Under the pieces are notes generated by a model. It was not told the DNA's origin. It saw only the letters and a list, made by a program, of their open reading frames with translations, and made no database searches. From Phoronis ovalis (Eukaryota; Phoronida; Phoronidae), in assembly GCA_028565635.1 (NCBI GenBank), contig JAOXYB010060234.1:1-10762 (forward strand): a stretch of 10,762 bases of DNA. The letters run 5' to 3'. Positions within the stretch are counted from its first letter, which is position 1; every line of letters begins with the position of its first letter. The position numbers and the translations under genes were made by a program. Shown here one piece after another: positions 7,354 to 10,762 of this stretch.

Positions 7354-9963
7354 CTGAAAATATAGATTGACTCGGTATAACATAAAGTTCTTTACACGGC
7401 TTGCTTTTAAACTGCATGCATGTGACAGAATCGTTATTTGGTGTTCATCCCAGGTCAAATGGAGCAACTTTAGAACTATATAATTTGAAAAATACATAGT
7501 AATAATTTCACCATAACATCAGGTTGTCAAACATCTGTCAGACTCTGACACTAAAAACTACAGAATTTAGAACACACCAATCGCGATACTTTGTAGTACA
7601 TACTAGACTTATATACAAAATATCACTATATTCTTGTCCAGTATGATATATCGCCAAAGCTCTCATTACAAGTGATAAATCATACCTGTGCATTGTACTC
7701 ATCTAATTCTCTGTCTAGTTCTTCGGCTGTTGGAACAGGTTGTTTGCTTCCTCCCCTGCCGCGACCACGACCACGACCTCCTCGTCCTCCACGCTGGCCT
7801 CCTCTCTGCCTCTGACCACCTCCTACACCCCTGAAACAATCGGCACAAACTGTCATCATCTGAATTCATTCAATACTGTATTATATACTTTGTTAGTTTT
7901 GATTAAACTTATGAACCAAAGCTAAAAAAACTGAATAATGATTATCAAAATGTTGCCCATTTATTTACTGCTGGAACAATTGCAAATAGTGTTGTAGCAA
8001 ATAGTATACAATAGACAATTATGAAACCTAGCTAAGTGATAGGTAACATTTTTTGGTACCTATTTGATCTTCCACCACCAGAACCACCACTGAAGCCACC
8101 TCTGGGAGATCCTAGTCTATTACCTACATCGCCACGCTCTCCCACGAGTTCTATAGTCATGGCTCGGCCTAAAACAAAGAAAACTTTCAGACATATGCAA
8201 AGTAATAGCCAATGAAATATAACAACGTCAAACGCTTTGTAGAAATGGATGTTGGCGCTAAACTGCTTGAGATCAAGTCGCATTGCAAAAATATCAAAAG
8301 ACAACAGATATTAAATGGTATTTCTTGTAAAGGATTTAAGTATAAAGGTATATTGCAAAATTTCCCATTTCAAGCATGTATATTTCAGTTTTATTGGTTT
8401 AGTGTAACAATCCCGCCATTAGATAATTATCAGACGTCAGTGCCAATCACTTGAGTCATTAGCTAATTTTAAAGTTAAATATTGTTAGTAATTGAGTTCA
8501 ACTGTAGAGCTAAAATGTTTGCTGTGTTTGTTACCTACCATCTAAAGGCACTCCATTATATTGTTTCATGGCTTTCACAGCATCTGTCCGCCTATCAAAA
8601 ATTACCTCTGCTGTTCCTAATGACCTCCCTGATCTATCATAATGAACTGAAGCCTTTTTCATGTTACCAAATTCAGCAAACAATTCCTGTTTAAGGACAT
8701 TAAAACAAGTTATATTCAACAACCTATACTAAATATATTTACATATATCTGGACTTTTATATGAATCTTGTGTGTATTTAAACATCTACTTGTAAATCTT
8801 ATTACACATTTAAAATGAATTAAAATATTAAGCAGGGATTAAAGCACCTATTTGAATTAACCAACATCGAGTAATAATTGGGATAAATGTGCCCGCAGTG
8901 GGACTTCTATGACTGATTTTTATAGGGATTTTTTTTGAAGATCTTGATAAAAGTGTAATAGTGGGCATTAACATCCGGCAACACGATTTTTTATCAGACT
9001 ATCTGGCTAAAGTCTTGCATTTACTATCTTTCTTTAGCTGATGCCAGTATATGATGAATGTTTTATATTTATACCACTAATACCAAAGTCAAGGTTGATA
9101 TTAAATGAAGAAGTTCATGTATTACCTGTATGTCTGATTCACTAACACCAAAGTCAAGGTTTGATATATGCAACTTTCCTGAAACACCACCTGTTTGAAA
9201 CCCAGCACCACCTCTCCTTGCTTGACTTACACCACCTTCATACATATCGTGTTTCCACACATCAGGAGTATTTCGAGACTACAAATAATTTTTAATTAAA
9301 CAAATAATTCATATCAAGGTTAATTTTCAAGTAACACATCAAATTCTTGTTCTCTGTGTGCATGCTTTCTTACCACTGTCTCCCAGGATTGCATCCAAAA
9401 TGCACTTGAAATAGATGAACATTTCCGAAAATTCCTGTTCCAACAATTGCAAGCAATGATTTTCATTGAAAATTATACTTTTAATTATGAGACTAAATGT
9501 CATATGCTTTCATCGAGCTAGACTGAAATCTGACAAATAACATGAAAAGGAAAGAAATGCCCGCAAATGGAGTTTATACCTCAACTTAATATTATACCTA
9601 AACTTAAAGACTCAAGACCTTTATAGTACAACTACAAAGCTGAAAACTGCTGATTCGGCAATTCCGTTCGTTTTTCGGAATTTTAATTTTAGTTTCTACT
9701 CGAATTATGTAATTTTCTTAGTTGGTTGCGATAAGCAGCTTGGACACATAACTTACTCTTTGCTGAAATCCACCCGCGGGTCTATTTTGTCGTCTTTTCT
9801 GTACACCACCACGAGCAACACCGCGGCCTCCGAATGAACCACTGCGAGCACCTGAGCCCCTTCCACCTCTCTGACCACCACGTCCACGACCACCTCGTCC
9901 TCTTGTGGATTTTTTGTTAGAAGCTATTATATCGTCTAAACTCATGTCCATTTTATCCTGCAT
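7339..9963 (-). CDS. ALYREF: THO complex subunit 4 / Aly-REF mRNA export adaptor (six exons, complete)
   Basis: ALYREF is a nuclear adaptor that joins mRNA to the TREX complex: it binds the helicase UAP56 (DDX39B) and hands RNA to the NXF1 export receptor. Six exons join in phase to give 258 codons; human ALYREF is 257. Domains: N-terminal UAP56-binding motif [11 protein letters not shown] (residues 3-13); RGG-rich arm (about 21-52); conserved W-K-H-D block (77-80); RRM (about 104-179) with RNP2 LHISNL (105-110) and RNP1 RSLGTAEV (141-148); second RGG-rich arm (about 207-233); C-terminal UAP56-binding motif [14 protein letters not shown] (from about 241) ending M-D-T-A. The start at 9963 was chosen because it matches the family N-terminus; the frame is open upstream to an ATG at 10089, but that extension has no family match. 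Paralogues with the same architecture cannot be excluded by eye. Confidence 0.95.
7354..7685 (-). other. ALYREF: ALYREF intron 5
   Basis: 332 bases from GTATGA to CTATATTTTCAG. Nothing was recognised inside. It opens with an in-frame stop. Confidence 0.75.
7686..7830 (-). CDS. ALYREF: ALYREF exon 5
   Basis: One base of the split Arg, then 48 codons: an R/G-rich arm ([15 protein letters not shown]), K-Q-P-V-P-T, and the C-terminal UAP56-binding motif [14 protein letters not shown]. The donor is CAG|GTATGA. The first intron codons are GTA TGA, so an unspliced transcript would end N-A-Q-V-stop. Confidence 0.92.
7831..8059 (-). other. ALYREF: ALYREF intron 4
   Basis: 229 bases from GTACCA to TTGTTTCAG. 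An ATGATGA box C-like string lies near its 3' end, too close to the acceptor for an intronic snoRNA. Nothing else was recognised. Confidence 0.75.
8060..8168 (-). CDS. ALYREF: ALYREF exon 4
   Basis: The exon completes the split Gly codon, then 35 codons: R-A-M-T-I-E-L-V (last RRM strand), G-E-R-G-D-V-G-N-R, and a glycine/serine-rich stretch [11 protein letters not shown]. It ends with AG of a split Arg codon at donor AATAG|GTACCA. Confidence 0.92.
8169..8538 (-). other. ALYREF: ALYREF intron 3
   Basis: 370 bases from GTAGGT to TTTGTTTTAG. Plus-strand open frames here are chance. Nothing else was recognised. Confidence 0.8.
8539..8686 (-). CDS. ALYREF: ALYREF exon 3
   Basis: 49 codons plus one base. 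It carries [21 protein letters not shown] (RNP1) and [11 protein letters not shown], the body of the RRM. The donor GATG|GTAGGT was chosen over the nearby GGTAG|GTAACA because only it joins to exon 4 as D-G-R-A-M-T-I-E-L. Confidence 0.94.
8687..9125 (-). other. ALYREF: ALYREF intron 2, containing an exon 2 fragment copy
   Basis: 439 bases from GTAATA to TTAAACAG. A near-exact 27-base copy of exon 2 sequence lies at 9076-9102, starting about 23 bases inside the intron. The rest is AT-rich and unremarkable. Confidence 0.8.
9076..9102 (-). repeat. Intronic direct copy of part of ALYREF exon 2
   Basis: On the plus strand, ACTAATACCAAAGTCAAGGT at 9076-9095 matches ACTAACACCAAAGTCAAGGT at 9141-9160 with one change. 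Similarity continues to TGATAT after a one-base gap. The copied segment encodes S-N-L-D-F-G-V-S of the RRM. Both copies have the same orientation, about 65 bases apart. The single-base gap shifts the copy out of frame relative to the exon. Confidence 0.85.
9126..9278 (-). CDS. ALYREF: ALYREF exon 2
   Basis: 51 codons in phase 0: [11 protein letters not shown], a glycine-rich linker, then the start of the RRM with RNP2 in [12 protein letters not shown]. It ends CAG|GTAATA. Part of this exon (plus-strand 9141-9167) is copied in the adjoining intron. Confidence 0.93.
9141..9167 (-). repeat. Exonic partner of the ALYREF exon 2 direct repeat
   Basis: This is the functional member of the pair, inside exon 2 and covering the RNP2-adjacent residues. 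It is presumably the source of the intronic copy at 9076-9102. Confidence 0.8.
9279..9756 (-). other. ALYREF: ALYREF intron 1
   Basis: 478 bases from GTAAGT to TTTGTAG. No RNA gene or repeat was recognised. Confidence 0.8.
9757..9963 (-). CDS. ALYREF: ALYREF exon 1
   Basis: 69 codons with the N-terminal UAP56-binding motif, then R/G repeats ([10 protein letters not shown]) and a basic patch Q-K-R-R-Q-N-R. The start context is AAAATGC with A at -3. The donor is AGA|GTAAGT (intron side 9756-9751), full consensus. Confidence 0.93.
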
Positions 9964-10374
9964 TTTGCTACTTTTCTGTGACTTATTCCTTAAAATACAG
10001 ACAAAAGGAAAACCGGCAAACCCGTTTAAAAAGAAAATGGCGGTGCACGCTTTTTGGTGCACTGTGGGTAAACACAACATTTCTTGCAAATAAAAATATG
10101 TTGTAATTTGACTTATTATGTGCTGATGAAAAACAAAGTATTGGAAAATATTATCTTACGCATGTCATTTTTTAAATTCAAAAGTAAAAATTTGTAATCT
10201 CGTCAGATCGTGAGGCCACCTATCGGGCAGTCTGCTAAAATTTCATGTGTACGCTCGAACTGCCGGTGGAGAATATTTTCTTAACAATTCGATGGAATTT
10301 CTCCACGAATGTCTTCTGAAACGATGGATAACAGATAAAAGATAGTCTACGCATATAATAGGATATATAAAAAC
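9964..10374. promoter_or_regulatory. Head-to-head intergenic region, probable bidirectional promoter
   Basis: 411 bases lie between the ALYREF start codon (minus) and the start codon of the next gene (plus), so both 5' UTRs and core promoters must fit here unless there are distal 5' exons. The ALYREF-proximal part is GC-richer than the introns and holds a YY1-like element. No convincing TATA box was placed; TATATAAAA at 10363-10371 lies immediately before the plus-strand ATG and is more likely leader sequence. Confidence 0.6.
10034..10043 (-). promoter_or_regulatory. YY1/Pleiohomeotic-like site CCGCCATTTT
   Basis: On the minus strand the sequence is CCGCCATTTT, an exact fit to the YY1 consensus CCGCCATNTT. 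It lies about 70 bases upstream of the ALYREF ATG. YY1 sites of this orientation near transcription starts are common in housekeeping genes. Function here is inferred. Confidence 0.45.
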
Positions 10375-10422
10375 ATGGATTCTGACCAGGATAAGCGTCC
10401 GAGGCAGATGGTTTTGTCAAAG
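10375..10422 (+). CDS. Probable first coding exon of an unrecognised gene
   Basis: An ATG in strong context (AAACATGG: A at -3, G at +4) opens 16 codons, M-D-S-D-Q-D-K-R-P-R-Q-M-V-L-S-K, ending at AAG|GTAAAA, a good donor, in phase 0. An in-frame TAA at 10336-10338 closes the frame upstream. The peptide is charged and basic in its second half (K-R-P-R), but I do not recognise its family. Without splicing the frame runs about 26 more codons, through T-rich sequence. The head-to-head placement with ALYREF supports a real 5' end. Confidence 0.5.
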
Positions 10423-10762
10423 GTAAAATTTTCATTCATTCGATTTCACATTTTCATTGATTCAACTTTCGAAATTCAAGTTATTCATAAAGAATTGTAA
10501 CTGTGTTAAAACATTTTCAATCATCGTATTGAGAGCGAGAGCTTGTCGTACGCTAAATGGAAAATCGTTGGTAAAAAAAGGACAATTTTTATTATTAATT
10601 AATATAATTGTAACTTATTGTCGGCCTATTTTTTATGACTAAGTTTTTTGTTTATTACCATTAGCGTTCAACCGTAATAACATGGTTACGTTACCAAATG
10701 CTACTAAAGTTACATCACATATCCTATTACTGAATCAAGGTCTTAATGTTATATTAAATGCG
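10423..10762 (+). other. Probable intron 1 of the unrecognised gene
   Basis: Sequence from the GTAAAA donor to the window end. It is AT-rich, with no in-phase acceptor followed by a recognisable coding exon. Confidence 0.4.

Noticed and set aside
7680-7685. An ALYREF stop directly after N-A-Q (reading N-A-Q-V-stop).
   Set aside because: The V-stop codons coincide with a good donor (CAG|GTATGA). A terminal exon with a strong acceptor, the right phase, the family ending M-D-T-A and a nearby AATAAA exists at 7353-7339. Kept only as an intron-retention possibility.
7850-7862. A box C-like ATGATGA on the minus strand in ALYREF intron 4, as a possible snoRNA.
   Set aside because: It lies about 20-30 bases from the acceptor, leaving no room for a snoRNA body and box D within the intron.
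8531-8536. Alternative ALYREF exon 3 donor GGTAG|GTAACA.
   Set aside because: Its phase does not restore D-G-R-A-M-T-I-E-L on joining to exon 4; the donor four bases earlier in transcription does.
9964-10089. An extended ALYREF start at the in-frame ATG at 10089.
   Set aside because: The extra 42 residues have no match to the family N-terminus and include the YY1-like element. The start at 9963 gives [11 protein letters not shown], aligned with the known N-terminus.
1-10762. CRISPR arrays, phage or insertion sequences, and bacterial defence systems.
   Set aside because: No regularly spaced repeats, transposase, integrase or terminal inverted repeats were seen; gene structure is eukaryotic throughout.

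Overview
This window is nuclear DNA from an animal, most likely an invertebrate. It is AT-rich by eye, the genes are split by GT-AG introns of roughly 230-1180 bases, and there are eukaryotic AATAAA polyadenylation signals. There are no operons, ribosome-binding sites or other bacterial features. I cannot place the species more closely. Protein identifications rest on remembered family sequences, not on a search.

Layout. (1) Positions 1 to about 6590, plus strand: the 3' part of IFT56 (TTC26/DYF-13), a TPR-repeat subunit of the intraflagellar transport IFT-B complex. The window opens inside an intron and holds about the last 257 codons of a protein that is about 554 residues in human. (2) About 6590-7284: a convergent intergenic gap in which I recognise nothing. 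(3) Positions 7285-9963, minus strand: a complete six-exon ALYREF (THO complex subunit 4) gene of 258 codons. It has both UAP56-binding motifs, the RRM and two RGG-rich arms, and it ends in a 15-base coding exon (M-D-T-A-stop). (4) 9964-10374: a head-to-head intergenic stretch of about 411 bases that probably holds both promoters, with a YY1-like element. (5) 10375-10422, plus strand: the probable first coding exon (16 codons) of a gene I do not recognise, followed by its first intron to the window end.

The most notable point is that IFT56 carries two independent exon duplications that look functional. An internal 64-base exon occurs twice (918-981 and 1288-1351). Both copies have the same length and phase and intact splice sites, and the phases mean exactly one copy must be used to keep the frame. 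The terminal coding exon also occurs twice (4796-4913 and 6092-6206), each with its own acceptor, stop codon and downstream AATAAA. Together these predict up to four IFT56 proteins differing in one TPR helix segment and in the C-terminal tail. A smaller duplication, a 27-base copy of ALYREF exon 2 sequence, lies in the intron next to that exon. IFT56 (cilium assembly) and ALYREF (mRNA export) have no known shared pathway; they are simply convergent neighbours.
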